A stretch of DNA of 64,000 nucleotides, from contig JANUWI010000017.1 of the NCBI GenBank assembly GCA_025504975.1, forward strand, positions 496,001 to 560,000. The letters are read 5' to 3'. The DNA is from Plenodomus lindquistii. Lineage: Eukaryota > Ascomycota > Dothideomycetes > Pleosporales > Leptosphaeriaceae. The position numbers and the translations under genes are program-made. The notes under the pieces are model-generated. The model was not told the DNA's origin and searched no databases. It was given only the letters and a program-made list of their open reading frames with translations. Of the stretch, positions 11,656 through 24,714 are shown piece by piece; the first letter of the stretch is position 1; every line of letters begins with the position of its first letter.

Positions 11656-12718
11656 GCCCACATATCTTCTTTTGTAGCTTCAACACCTCTTGTACCAATG
11701 CATTTGCATCTTACGGCGTCTTCTACTTCTTCTTCTTCTTCGACCTTGTTGGACACGGGTCGCGGCCACATTTCATACCGCGTGCTGTAGCATGTGGTAG
11801 GTCTTTGTTTGTTTCATGACAATGGCTTCATGATGATCACCCTTTTGTACCACTGTTCTTCTTTTCTTTCAACCAGTTTCGAGATACCCATACGCTTTAC
11901 CGGCTGGTTATCGGACGTCCATTCGCTTCTATGTGAGATACTTTATGAGGTTAGTTTTGGGAGGGGGGGAAGGAGGCTCTGGGAAAGGCTGGATAAGCAC
12001 GATCATGGGAGAGCACAGAACTACGTATGAAGGGATTAAGGAAAGCTACGCAGGATGCCTAGAGGGGGAAGACTTTGTGATTGTACGAATTACCGTTTCG
12101 AAATCTTCGAATGAGGAACAATTATTTCGCTTCGTTGGCTACGTTTTCCAACTTGCTGTGACGTGGATCGTCTACCGACAATATGAGAAATGAAAACCCC
12201 GTGTGAATGGGGGGGGGACACATCTGTCTGCACTTGATGCGACTGAAGGTCTCGACGCATGCGCTCTTCTAGGACCAAAATCAGTATATACATGAAAAAA
12301 GCAAGACCAGCCAATTTGATTTGAATCCAGGAGTCAGCGGTCGAGTAGGGATATCAAAATCCACCAAAACATGGCCGAAGTAGGATAGTAATGGGAATAA
12401 TGAGTGTGCAGCAGCAGAGAGAGATATATAAAGGGCGATAGATGGGCTAACTCAGGAATCTCCAATGTATGTCGTGCTTCGAGGGTGTTCTTTATTATTA
12501 TTATTAGAAATTGGGATAACTACACAGTGAATAAATATATAATAAGCTAAGTCTTAGAAATTAATTTGAATAGACTAACCCAGCACAGTAGACCATCCCT
12601 GATGCCGTTTTCATCTTCCCATACATGCGTGCTGTATCATTCTCACGTGTTAAATCAGACCTCGATCGGCGGCGCTCATTGTTCCAACTGTCCCTTCGTC
12701 GAATCTGATCTTCCCAGA
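11656..12718. other. Convergent intergenic region
   Basis: About 1 kb between the ends of the KCH gene and the ankyrin gene. It includes the KCH 3' UTR (a TTC-rich stretch near 11725) and a short ATT microsatellite at about 12490-12505. No gene seen. Confidence 0.5.
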
Positions 12719-14952
12719 TCAGTGACCCCTCGTACCACCACGGCCTCTTATCCAACTACCTCGGCCCCTAACACCGCGCCAGGCCCCATACCCAGTAGAG
12801 ATTTTAGTCCTCTCCAGCAGCCCTTCTTCATCCCAAGTCCAAATGTCGTCCTTGTCAACGAGATCATTGACGCTCTCGCCTTCCTTGTCTTCGGCCATTT
12901 TATCGGCACCTCTTCGTAGAAGCATGTTGAGGGCCTTTGTATCACACAAGCGGGATCTGTAGCACTGGGTGTACAAAACATGTAATGGTGTTGCGCCCGT
13001 GATGTCCTTGGCATTGACATCGACTCCTGCTTCGAGTAGCATTTCCAAGATGATGGTGATGGCAGGCAATGTTGTTACAGTGCCCGAAGAGCACGCAGCA
13101 TGCATTACAGATTGGCCGGACGAAGTTACCGCATGAACGTCTGCGCCTTGCTCCATGAGATACTGCACGGTCTGGACGCTGGCTGTACGTGCTGCGACGT
13201 GAAGGGCTGTTTCGCCCTTTGCGTTTCCAGCTCGAAAATCTGCACCAACATGGACGAGTAAACGAACAAGCTCAATGTCACCGATACGGGCAGCACCGTG
13301 CAGTGCTGTCTGGCCACTGGCTGTAGCTGCATGAACATTCGCTCCATGTGCTAGTAGTATCCGTGTGACTTCAATGCTGGGGCATTGTTCTGCCGAAGGA
13401 TGGAGTGGGAAAGAGCAATCTTCGAAATCGTCCTCTTCATTGCTCAGGCTGTAAAGTAGCGGTGTGTATCCACACGAGGCAAGCTCATCGATTGCCGCGC
13501 CCATCGATATCAGGTATCGAATGACATCCAGACGTCCGTTCTTGCAAGCCGAGTGAAGCGGCGCCAAGCCATACTTGTCCTTTGCAGAAAAATGCGCGCC
13601 ATGCTGGTAAAGTATTTCGGCAAGAGCTCGGTTCGCGGTATAGTGTAAAGGTGTTCGAAGCGCTCGATCTTCATGGTTGACATCTGCTCCGGCGGCTATA
13701 AAGGCCTCCAAGAGGGTAGGCTCAGTGTGACCGCTATAAACGATACCAAATATGGGAGTATGACCTCCCTTGGTCTGGCTTTCTTGGCGCAAGCCATGTC
13801 CCAGAAAGAATCGCGTGAGGTCTTGATCTTCAACAATTGTCCAAAAACCACTATTCCCAGTTGCAGGATGTTCGGCATTCACATCAGCACCAGATGCTAC
13901 TAGCTTTTCCAGTATGATCGGCAACCGTTTGGGGTTTGCTATGGTGCTCCAACGACAATCATCGACGCAGATATATTCTAGGTCAATGGCAAGGGCAACG
14001 CTGATACCCGGAGCAAGTTCCATCTTCAGGCTTAGTTTCGTCTGGAAATCCGCGCACTTGGGTGAGAAGAAATTCTACGGCTTCCAAATGCCAGCAGATT
14101 GCCGCCCGGCCCAATGCTAACCTTACCCCATCCAGTTTTGGTTGATCGGTAAACCTCTGGTCAGGTAGCTTGCTCAATATGATGTGCATGCATTCTACAT
14201 GATTGCTTCCGAAGGAAGCTCTTACGGTCAAATAGCTGTAGGGGGCCTTAAATTTGGTAGAAGCGCCACTTTCTATTTGCGGATGGAGCGGATCTGTGAT
14301 TGGCCTAACAGGGGGCGCCGGTTTGACATTATCGTTGGTAATTATTTTATCACGTGATAATCCTATTACTAGCACCCTAGGTTCGCACGCGTGTACTACC
14401 TCTATATAGTGTACTACCTCTATATAGTGTACTACCTCTATACGTGCTACCTCTATGTGTGCACGCTACCTCTATAATATAATAAGCATTGCGTACACTG
14501 TAAACATATTTGATTGTAAGACTTCCTCGGAAGCACTCTCAGCCGTGATTCACGTCTGACAGATCTACGTTCAGTGATGCGCTTCTCTCAAATGCACTGG
14601 GTGGTATTTTCAGACCAGCATCGATTAGGGCGGACATTGCATGCTGAGCACCTAGCCAAGCAGCAAGACCTACGGCATCGAAAGGTGGTTGCATCGCAGT
14701 GTCTAAGGTATCCTGGAGCGTGGGATCTGCTCCAGCAGATAGGAGCAGTTGAATGGCGTCTCCATGGTTGCCTCGAATCGCAAGATGCAATGGTGTACAG
14801 TTGCAGGCACTTCGGATATCGATGTCCTCGCAGAGGGGCACAAGAGATGCTAGCAATGGGATGTCGCCTTTGTATGCAGCTTTGTGGATGGGTAGGTCGC
14901 TGCTCTCGAGCGGAGATAGGTCATCAGAAGCGTTGGTTAATTGTTCCGACAT
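12719..14952 (-). pseudogene. Ankyrin-repeat protein gene, apparently broken into three pieces
   Basis: Three minus-strand stretches encode ankyrin repeats in order. The first, 14952-14539, starts MSEQLTNASDDLSP and holds DLPIHKAAYKGDIPLLASL and TPLHLAIRGNHGDAIQLLLSAGADP. The second, about 14330-13983, includes LALGRAAICWHLEAVEFLL. The third, 14023-12719, has about nine repeats such as TPLHYTANRALAEILYQHGA and TALHGAARIGDIELVRLLVHVGAD. The second and third overlap in different frames with no room for an intron, so a one-base frame change is needed near 13990-14060. Between the first and second lies a stop codon and a tandem-repeat tract (14394-14475). Either the repeats lie in an intron I could not define or they interrupt the gene. 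Ankyrin repeats bind partner proteins; the partner is unknown. The third piece alone would still encode about 430 residues. Confidence 0.6.
14394..14475. repeat. Short tandem repeat, 18-bp unit
   Basis: Unit GTACTACCTCTATATAGT, two perfect copies and about three decayed ones (TACTACCTCTATACG, GCTACCTCTATGTG, GCTACCTCTATAAT). It sits between two pieces of the ankyrin gene, next to a perfect 14-bp palindrome (TTATCACGTGATAA, 14347-14360). Confidence 0.85.
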
Positions 14953-17900
14953 CTGGAAGCGTCTCAAGGGACCATATAGGTCGCTAGAGACAACTTGCGG
15001 GACGATCTAGATGGTTGTCAGGATGAACATCCAGGGGAACATGCTAGACCATGATGTTCAAGAGGAGTTGTCTGTCAATCAGTGCACAAGTGAAAGATTC
15101 TGCGCAGAGGTCTTTTTGCTGTCAGCATATTGATTGCTTGGTACAAACAACATGAGGCTCAATGTGCCTCTAGAACGCGGGGCTGCCTTCTAAGAACAGT
15201 TAGTTTCTTGCCACTAACGTAACTATGCGCGTAATATCTAGGCCTGCGTGCTACATACTTTAACAATATAGTAATAATAGTAAATATAAAGTTATTAAAC
15301 TGGGTATAATAGGTACTATTATAAGGTTTTTAAAATATAAATTTATAGATATAGCGTTATAATTTTAATTATTTATATCTAATAAAAAGCTAAAAAAAAT
15401 AGTATATTTAGTATATTATAAAAGCTAAACACGTAGTAAAAATAAAAAGTAAAGAAAGTTAATTATTTAGTAGAATTCTAGCCTTTTAATTAGCTAGTAG
15501 ATTAATTTGCTATTTGATCTGCCCGTGGCTAGGCTATGAGCTAATCTATATGCGAAAATTGACATGTACATACTCTGCAGTCATCGCTTCAGCAACTAGA
15601 TTTCATTGCAACATTACAGTCGCGATCTACTCTAGACCACCGTACAACCCAGTCCATCATCGTCGCCTGCCTCTTCCAGTAAGATCTACGTCGAACAGCG
15701 GTTCGCATATGCGATGGGGCAGGGACGTTCGTTACGCAGTAGAGTACATGTGAAGCTGCATGTTGATATGCAGTGCCCGATCAGTGTACATTTTGCCAAC
15801 ATTCTACCACCCAAAGTCTCTCAGTCAACGGAGTGGAAGTCCAGGCCACCAAAGCAATGGACCCGCACAGTCGCTACGCGATTGGTCGTTGTCGAGCCTT
15901 CGCCTGTACATGTTTTTGCCCTGGCGCAGACCATTAGTAAGCTCGCGCGCTTGATCATGATTCTACAAGATGCCACGTGCAATTTATCGCGTGGTAGGTC
16001 CGATTTTTTTTCTTGGTATGAATATGTACCGCTGTCAGCTCCATACTGTTGCGGACCCTACAATTACCCACTTGTGGATATGGAGTGGGGTTCTAGAACA
16101 CTGTAGCGCCAAAAAAATCTGATGTCACTTTGACAAGATTACTCCTAGGGCTACATCCTGGGTGGTGAGTAATCTAGGTATCGATAAGGATCGCGTAAAT
16201 GTTGGGTTAACGAAGAATCGACCAGTCTTCCGGTTGTTGTGTGATTGGTGTTCCTGGTGCGCCGATGTCCGTAGAACGTGCAGCATGCCATGCAGGTGCG
16301 GCATTGGTATCCAATGAGCATAAATGACAAAGTCTTGGATTGCGACATAGGACGGCAGGACTGCAGAAGGCTGGTGCAATCTCTGGTATGAAGAGTGCAC
16401 TCTAGTGTCGCAAAGTAGGTGTAAGCTGACAGCAGGAATGTGTAAAACGCCATGTGTTGGCGAACGGCGTTGTGTTTCGGATGGGTTCTGGTTCACCTCT
16501 GTGTTCAACTTGAAAGGGCCACCCGAAGCCAAAACGATCTCAACGACAGCCCATCACATGCAAACAGGGAATGCCGTTCAACAAAGTCACGGTAGACGGT
16601 GAGAGAAACTTTGATAACAAGGAATGTTTGCATGAAAGGTAAAATGGTGATTGGATAGTGACAGAAAAAGACTGTAAAAGAAACTTGACATGGAACCTTG
16701 CTTACCATGCTTGAGTAGGAGGCGTAAACCACCAGTCATGCATCACCCAACGGATAGCAACCCACCATGTTGCATAGAGGCGTGTTCTTGGACGGCTGAC
16801 AAGCGTCTTACCTTACATATGACTGGTGGATGCGGTGTAATGGCGACACAGGATTTTCAACATGCATATGCTGGCCCACCACGTTGCGATAACTCTTATC
16901 GTCCCGTTCTTTCGGCAGAGCTGGGGCTCCACAAACGTTGCATCGGCACATCGCGGTGATCTGTGAGTGGAGAGTAAACTGCGCAGCTGCAGCCTGCAGG
17001 TGAGTTGCGATTGGTGACGGCCAAGATCGAAAAGGTTCAGTGGTGCGTTGAGTGTGCGTCACGACATTGCCGAACATGACTTTCGCTTGGAGACGTAACC
17101 TTGTTGCGATGCGACTTGGGCTGTTGAGAGACAGGGCATGCAACGATTTGGCGAGGTGTTGATATGGTTGATTGCTCTAGTGTTTGTGTTTGCTGTTGTG
17201 GATTGTGAATTGTGAACACCACAAGGCATGAAGGCCAGGCTTGTTGAGAAATGAAACACGCCTACTTGGATTTGTCGAGTATTCTCAAGAATCAATATTC
17301 AAGAGTCAAGACACTGGGGCAACGCGGCCCATACAAAAACGTTCTGGAAGAGTTAGTCGATCCACTTGCGTTCGCGGCGACAAGAGGCCGCGCATGCCCC
17401 TGGCCCAATCACGGACTTGGTGACTCCACCGCAGTGAAGATCGCAATTGCGCGTCCCTCGTGAGTCGTGGTGGGTGTGGAGGGGCAAGTCTGTCGCTGTT
17501 GTCGCTGTACACAGTCGCCTCGTCGCAGGTGCACCCCTTTGCTGTTGTTCAAAAGCGACGACTCGCTGTCATTGTTGGCGGTGGGCGCCAGCCGCTGCGC
17601 AAATGGGACGCCAACACGCGGCGCAACGCTGGCACTGGGGCACTGGGGAGCAGTCTTGGATGTGAAACTTGGGTGCGCCGAGCCGTGCCTGGCCCAGGCA
17701 CACCAATCGCATGGCGTTGATGTCAGGCCCCACTCGCCAGGCACACGATCCCATTGGCCCCGGCCAGATTAGCATCGTGGATTAGCCGCAGCACGCTATC
17801 CCTCTCTGGGCGCTCAGGAGATGAGATGGGGCAACCGGCTGAAGTGTGTCTGGCTCCTGCGCCTGGCCGCTTTGTCCCCCCTTCGTGCGCTGCTCTTTCA

Positions 17901-18127
17901 CCGCTGGCCAACCCTTTATTATTCCATTGTCCCTCATTTTCTGAATCGGCAATTCGCGCGTTCACTCATTCACGCCCGTCTTGCTGCGACCCGCGCACCA
18001 TTCACTCATTACAAGTCAATCTCAGCCATCTTCTTGAACTCCACGATACGCCGTTGAACGCCGTTACGATCACCTGCTTTATCAATACCCAACACAGCCC
18101 TGATTTTCCACCAAACCCAAACTCACA
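14953..18127. other. Long intergenic region
   Basis: 3.2 kb with no gene I can support. It contains an AT-rich patch (listed separately) and otherwise average sequence with short overlapping frames. The right 350 bp, which are C-rich and end in CACAATG, are presumably the promoter and leader of the Asp f 4-like gene. Confidence 0.45.
15230..15520. repeat. AT-rich patch, probable RIP-mutated repeat remnant
   Basis: About 290 bp in which TA dinucleotides dominate and CA/TG are rare, in contrast to the flanks. This resembles the large RIP-affected block at 40.4-54.6 kb and is most simply a small remnant of a mutated transposon. No motif identifies which one. Confidence 0.55.
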
Positions 18128-19259
18128 ATGCGTTACTCCTCCGCCGTCGTGCTCAGCACCCTCGCTGCTGGCTCTGCCGCTGCTGCCACTCATGCGCACA
18201 ACCGCCACGCCAGCTTCCATGCGCGTCGTCAAGCGTGAGTAGACCCTGCGTCGCCTGACACCTGGCGCACTGCTAACGCACCGTAGTGAGGTCAAGCGCA
18301 GCGCAGACTCCAACGTCAACTGGGATGCCGTCGCATACGACCTGAAGGATGTCGACTGGTCCAAGGTCAACTACGGTGCCCCTGCTTCGTCCCCAGCCCC
18401 CTCGGCGCCCGCCCCTGCACCGACTCCCGAACAGAAGGAGGCTCCTAAGCCTGCCCCCGAGGCCAAGGTTGAGGCTGCTGCGTACAGCGCCGCACCCGCT
18501 GCTCAGACGTCCTCCAAGCCTGAGCCCAAGCCTGAATCTGAGCCTGAGCCCAAGCCTAAATCCAAGCCTGAACCCAAGCCTGAGGAGAACCTCGGCGACA
18601 AGATTGGCGACAAACTCAAGGACGTCGTCTCTGACGTTTTGGAGGGTGTCGAGGCCATCGCAGCCAAGGTTGGCGCTAAGATCGGAAAGAACGACAAGTC
18701 AAACAACGGCGGTATCTGGATCGGTGACGACAGCGAATGGAAGGCTACCTTCACCAACGACGACAACAGCAATGCCGTCATCTACTGCTGGAAGGCAAAC
18801 GGCTTTTCTGGGATGTCTGTCAACGTAAACGTTCCTGAAGTCTCGGTCGGTCTCAAGAGCGGCGAGAGCGTCACCCTCTCTTTCGCTCCCAACGTACCCG
18901 CAGCTTGCGCTCCCGTCTTCTCTGACACCAAGCTCGCCCTTTTCGGTGGTTGGGACAACACTTGGTGGGAGGCCACCTTCGGTACTTCTGGTTGCTTCGA
19001 TGTTTCCCGCAACGTCAACATGAGGGGTAACCACATCAGCTCCAAGGGCTCCAAGTGCACATCCGACATGGAGACCTGCGTCTTCAAGTGCAAGGACTCC
19101 AACGCCTCGTCTTGCGAGGCTGGCACAGACTACGACCTCTTCAACTGTGGTGCCAGCAACGGTGGTGGCGGCGGCTACGACGTCGTCATGGCCGGTACCG
19201 GTGGTGGCTGCGCCATGGGTGGCAACAGCGAGCACGTCCAGGTCACCTTTTCCAAGTAG
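18128..19259 (+). CDS. Secreted Asp f 4-like allergen family protein
   Basis: Exon 18128-18234, a 52-bp intron (GTGAGT..GTAG), and exon 18287-19259 give 359 residues. The start MRYSSAVVLSTLAAGSAAAA is a signal peptide; a basic site (EVKRSA) may mark a propeptide end. Residues about 60-150 are a Pro/Ala/Lys/Glu-rich spacer with repeated K-P-E-P/S units. The C-terminal domain begins at GGIWIGDDSEWKATFTN and contains VNVNVPEVSVGLKSGESVTLSF, DVSRNVNMRGN and a conserved set of cysteines. It ends with a Gly-rich stretch, GTGGGCAMGG. This order matches the Aspergillus fumigatus allergen Asp f 4 family, which is secreted and of unknown biochemical function. Strong codon bias and the compact promoter suggest high expression. 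Confidence 0.88.
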
Positions 19260-21346
19260 ATTAACGTCTGTTCCGGTCTGGGTGGAGTTGGTCGTCTTTT
19301 AAGCTGTTTTTCTCATCACTCTTATACATGCCCAGCTATGGCTGCTACTTTGGATAGTCTCTTCACTTTGGTGGCCTCCTGGGTATTGTTGTTTCTTGCT
19401 GGATACCCCGAACGCCCCATGGGTACCCGTCGTCGTTGACGCGGATGAGGTGTCATCGCTCCCTAATGTTAGTGGACCGTGTGTATTGTATTGTCTTCAA
19501 TGTCTAGATCTTATTATTAGTCATTGTAAATCGAAAAGTCGAAAAAGAATTACGCTTTCGCCTGCTTGTTATGTGATCAGCTTGCCTGGCATGGATCTGA
19601 TTTGTTGTTATATGGACGACGTCGATAATGCCCTTGCCTGCATGAAAAGGGTCGTCTGTGCCGTAAGAATTTTGGGTTGCGCGCTGTGCGATGGGTACTT
19701 CAGGCAGTCCAGCCATCGCCAAGCATGACCGCTCATCTCCCATTGTGTGAGGGAGTAGAGGAATGTAAGAATAATCTGTCCTATGCTTGCCAAGCACACT
19801 ATAATATAGGCAGGAAATGTGACGGCTCGAAATGCAGGCGCGTGGTGTGAACAGCCTGTTGGCAGCGGTGTCGTTTCGAACTGCTCGCAGCAAGAGGACT
19901 GACGCGGAGTGCCGAGGAAATAGTATCCCTGTTGGTAGTGAATGTAGCTGCGCAATGAGGAGATCAAAAGGCGTCGAGCATCCCATTCGTGTTTTTGTCG
20001 CCATTATCGTTGCTCCAAGGTCTGCAAGGAAAATGTTGTCAACAAATCGAACGGATTTAGGAAAGACCCGGATGTTCAGTGAGCGGTACAAGGCCTGCGA
20101 CGCGCCGCTTGATGACGGCTGACCCGTTCTTCTATCACCACGCACTTTTGAGAGGATTCCAATGCTGAAAGCACGTCGGGTAACCAGTAAGCATCGTGAC
20201 GAATTCGCCATGGTAGTGACGAAGAAGGAATGGCGAACTGACAGCATGCAACCGAGCACGCCAATTTGTCAAAAGGAACAGCTGTGGTCGTCAAATTGCG
20301 TGTCATGATCAGGAGGATCTTGGTTGCAGTCCAGTGGTGGGTGATGCTACGCAGCTGTTGTTGGTATCGGACCCCTACCGTACCTCATGGCAGGTGTCAC
20401 ACCGTGACTGCCCATCTCCAACCGCCGCAAACGAGCAAGAGCCACAGCACATGCCACGTGGAAAGACCAAGACCAACAAGTACACCTCGTACAGACCATG
20501 TGCCAAAGGAGCTCCAGGTAACAGAAAGTGAACAAGAGCACGAAAAGTACAGATACTTGATGCTGTGTGGTGGGGCAGGTGTGAGGTTATGTACCTGCGA
20601 CCGCAACAAAGAGACGTGAGTGATGGTCAGTTATACATGGGGCAGGCGCCCTGGTGTAAACATGAAACAGGCGTGATCGTGCTCAAACAGAACGGGCGTA
20701 AGCTTGGCAATGCATTGTCGTGAGAGGTAGATTGGTGTTTGGGAAGTGGTGTAAAGCGTTGCAATACCAAGCAAAGGCGCACGCTGGCCATGCATACCAA
20801 CGGAGCTCGTATTTATTGAGTCACCAATGTCACAAGCGTTGTGTAGTCACCACACTATAGTAGACAGTCTACTAGAAGTGATTAGATTATACGTGTATTC
20901 TCTAGGAGTAGTAATGATATTATTATATCAGCTATCACACCCTTTGTCGTCTCCTAGCTGCTGTATAGGCTCAAGCGTTATGCTGTTAACGTGAGATGGG
21001 GACACAATAAATACGGGCTCCTTCGTCTAGGGATATGCGGCACACGTCACAATATCGCCATCTATTGCCATCACAAACAACAGAGTAGGGAAGACGATAA
21101 TAAGGTTTGTTCAACGCTGTTCAATTCTCATGGTGTCGTTGTACATAAAAAGCAATATCAGACCAAGATACTCCGCATAATCTCTGTGAGTATGTGATCT
21201 AAGGCCATCTCATTCTTCATTCCCACGCATTGTACTTTTATACACGGTCCGCTATGATAGCGATGAGATTCTCCCCTGTTCAGCTGGGTGATCTGCAGTG
21301 AGGCAAGTATTATATGCGACGCTCAGGTCGCAAAGAACTGGTCCAT
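19260..21346. other. Long intergenic region
   Basis: 2.1 kb with no supported gene. A 17-bp near-perfect inverted repeat (TAGTAGACAGTCTACTA) lies at 20858-20874. The 3' UTRs of the two flanking convergent genes should lie at the ends. Confidence 0.45.
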
Positions 21347-23545
21347 CTACAACTCGTCGTGATCAGGCTCCTCGTCTCCTCCAGCACCACCGGCAGAGCC
21401 GTAGAGCTTGGAGGTAATGGGGTAGGCGACGTCAGAAAGCTTCTGGAACTGCTCATCGAAGTCCTCAGCGGCAGCCTCAGCGGCGTTGGAGTCAAGCCAG
21501 TCCTGGGTCTCCTTGACGGCCTCAAGAAGAGACTCCTTGTCGTCCTCGTCGACCTTGCCACCGAGACCATCATCGTCGTTGAGCTGGTTCTTGAGGCTGT
21601 ACGCGTAGTTCTCGAGCTTGTTGCGGGACTCAATGCGCTCACGGTTGGCCTTGTCCTCCTCGGCGTACTTCTCGGCCTCTTCAACCATGCGCTCAATGTC
21701 TTCGGTGCTGAGGCGGCCCTTGTCATTGGTGATGGTGATGCTCTCACCCTTGCCAGTGCCCTTGTCGACGGCGGAGACCTTGAGAATACCGTTGGCATCG
21801 AGCTCGAAAGTGACCTCAATCTGGGGAACACCACGGGGCGCCGGGCTGGCGGTTTGTTAGCTTTTGGTCAAAAACGTTCGGGAGTGAATCAAAACTTCAA
21901 AACTTACGGGATGTTGGTAAGCTCGAACTTGCCGAGATTATTGTTGTCTTTTGTCATAGATCGTTCGCCTTCGAATACCTGGATTAGGACCACGGGCTGG
22001 TTATCGGCAGCGGTCGAGAAGATCTGGGACTTCTTGGTGGGGATGGTGGTACCGCGCTTGATGAGGTGGGTCATGACGCCGCCAGTGGTCTCAATACCAA
22101 GAGTGAGCGGGTTGACGTCCATGAGGATGATTTTGTTGGTAGCTTCGTCACCAGCGAGAACACCACCCTGAACAGCAGCGCCGTAAGCGACAGCCTCATC
22201 GGGGTTGACATCCTTGCGGGCCTTCTTTCCGAAGAACTCCTCAAGCATGGCCTGGACCTTGGGGATACGGGTGGAGCCACCAACAAGTACGATGTCATCG
22301 ATGTCGCTCTTCTTCAACTTGGCGTCCTTGAGCACCTGCTCAACAGGCTTGAGGGTCTTCTTGAAGAGGTCGTTGTTGAGCTCCTCGAACTTGGCGCGGG
22401 TAAGAGTCTCGGAGAAGTCCTTGCCCTTGTGGAAAGACTCAATCTCGATCTTGGTGGTCTTCTGGGAAGAGAGGGTACGCTTGGCCTTTTCGACTTCGCG
22501 CTTGAGCTTACCCATGGTCTTAGCGTCCTTTGTGATGTCGACGTCGTTCTCCTTGTTGTACTTCTTGACAAAGTGGTTGATGACGCGGTTGTCGAAATCC
22601 TCACCACCGAGATGAGTGTCACCAGCGGTAGATTGGACCTCGAAGACACCCTCTTCGATAGCGAGGATGGAGACATCGAAAGTACCACCACCAAGATCGT
22701 AGACAAGAACCTGGCGCTCCTTCTCGTCGGTCTTGTCAAGGCCGTAAGCCAAAGCGGCAGCGGTGGGCTCGTTGACCACGCGGAGAACGTTGAGACCGGC
22801 GATGGTACCGGCATCCTTGGTGGCAGCGCGCTGAGCGTCGTTGAAATAGGCGGGGACGGTGACGACCGCGTTCTTGACGGGCTCTCCAAGGTAGCTCTCA
22901 GCAACCTCCTTCATCTTGCCAAGAACCATGGCGGAGATTTCCTCGGGTGTGAAGGTGGTCTCCTTGTTGTGGACCTCGACGCTGACGTGGGGCTGGCCGT
23001 TCTTGTTGACGACCTTGAAGGGGAAGTGCTTGATATCCGACTGAACAGACTTGTCCTTGAACTTCTGTCCGATGAGACGTTTCTATGGCGCTGTTAGCAC
23101 TGAGCAGCTCCAAGACAAGGTAAAGACACTTACAATGTCGAAAATGGTCCGGTGGGGGTTGCTGGCGTACTGGTTCTTGGCGGCATCTCCAACAAGGCGC
23201 TCGTCGTCGGTGAAGGCGACCCATGAAGGTGTGATACGGTTACCTGGAGAGGACAGTTGTCAGTTGTGCATTGGAACCGGCCGAAGAGGCGAGCTTGGGC
23301 TTACCCTGGTCGTTTGTGATGATTTCAACCTTGCCGTTCTTCATGATACCAACGCAAGAGTACGTCGTTCCCAAATCAATACCAATGACGGGGCCGGAGA
23401 CGGCATTGCTGTCCTCCTTGATTGGGTCCTGGTCCTGGGCATGTGCCGTCTTTGCCAGCATCAAGCCGCCGACAAGGACGAGGAGAAGGTAGAAGGCGAT
23501 CGACCATGTCGAGCGCTTGCTGGCGCTCCGCGAGCTTCGCGCCAT
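21347..23545 (-). CDS. kar2: ER Hsp70 chaperone BiP/Kar2
   Basis: Four exons on the minus strand: 23545-23305, 23243-23134, 23082-21908 and 21845-21347, for 674 residues. The introns are 61, 51 and 62 bp. The first exon has a basic start and a hydrophobic signal segment (WSIAFYLLLVLVGGLMLAKTAHA), followed by the Hsp70 ATPase signature GIDLGTTYSCVGIM. Later blocks include VPAYFNDAQRAATKDAGTI, VYDLGGGTFDVSIL, VLVGGSTRIPKVQ and the substrate-binding domain start LTNIPPAPRGVPQIEVTF, which forms only after splicing. The protein ends in HDEL, the ER retrieval signal. Kar2 binds unfolded polypeptides in the ER lumen, drives Sec61 import and senses stress with Ire1. Known homologues are induced by the unfolded protein response; I did not find an unambiguous UPRE. 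Confidence 0.98.
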
Positions 23546-24714
23546 TGTGGATGTGAGTGGTCGCGTCTGTCAAAGACTGGGAGGGCCTCGAATGGCGGGT
23601 GCAAGTGCGGGCGTACCTCTCTGGGAGCTCGCAGTGCGTAAGACGTGGAGGCAACAAGTGCTCCGGGTATCGTCAGAGAAGAGGCAAAAGGCAAGGCAGG
23701 TTGAGAGGCCCTGATGTGGTAGTGGAGGAGAAAGAAGAGAGGAGCGGTGAGGGCGCCCGTTGTTATATGGAGAGAGGGCTTCTGCGACTTTCGAAATCGC
23801 CATCTGTTCACTTCGAATTCCCCGCCGAAAGTGGACTAGCCTGCTTGCCCATTGGCGCCACCGTGGTCCCTTCCCCCCAAGCGCACGCACATCAGCCTCA
23901 ATTTCCTCGGTGCCGCCGTCATACAGGACACGTGTGATTTGACCACCGTCTCGAACCTTCTGCCGCTGCTACCTACTACAGTACACAGTACGTACCAGGC
24001 TGTGGCCGTCTTGCGACACAGTACGCCCGTTGCACGCCTCAAAGCCCTGTCCTGACCGCCTTGAGTAATAGTTGTCCTTATTGTTCCGCAGTGCTAAGCG
24101 AGGAGCGCTAGAGCTAGCGGCAGAACCCCGTCCAACAGCCCCTCTCTCTCCAAGGTCTCCAAGGCTCCTATCGATTGTCGACCCCGCGCTAGTGAGCTCC
24201 AGCCTCATTGCTGTCTGAGCCCTGTGACACTTCTCTCCAGGTGTCCTCTGACATCTTGACATCCTTGACACTTGTGCTTCAATACGACTGTCGATGACTC
24301 GAACTGTCCTGAAACGTCTTCTTGTTGTTTAGGCAGCCATTTTGACACATTGCAAAGTTGACAACACAGTGTCACCCATCCTTCATTGCAAACAGGCAGC
24401 TGCTGCATTGACTTGTTTGCATTCACTTTCAGTATGTGCATCGCCTAGTGATTAGTCATCTGAACAGCCACAGTGCGAGCGTCGTGGAGACCGGATTTGC
24501 AGCATCAAGGACAGCGCGTATTGTGATTTGTGTTTGAGGGAGATTTGGAGGCTTTGTGGTGGGGAAGGGATGGTACTAGATTGATGGAGAATTGGGGGAA
24601 GACGTATGTTCATGTTTCCCGAGTGGAAGTAGTGCTCCGGCGAGGAAGATGGATACTTCATTCGTCCAGATGTGTTCTTTTCATTGCGCTCTTTGAGTGT
24701 CTTCACACTTGCAT
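23546..24714. other. kar2 promoter region and intergenic spacer
   Basis: About 1.2 kb between the kar2 start and the 3' end of the WW/FF gene. No gene recognised. The kar2-proximal half is the promoter. Confidence 0.5.
23762..23770 (-). promoter_or_regulatory. Possible TATA-like element of the kar2 promoter
   Basis: On the minus strand this reads CCATATAAC, about 220 bp upstream of the kar2 ATG. Position and sequence fit a TATA element but nothing else supports it. A CCAAT pentamer on the same strand lies about 80 bp further upstream (near 23850). Confidence 0.3.

Noticed and set aside
14347..14360. Perfect palindrome TTATCACGTGATAA
   Set aside because: Contains a CACGTG E-box, but a single site inside a decayed gene gives no evidence of function.
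19504..20259. 251-codon minus-strand open frame
   Set aside because: No domain, mixed composition and no gene-like codon pattern; it lies in a long intergenic stretch and looks like chance.
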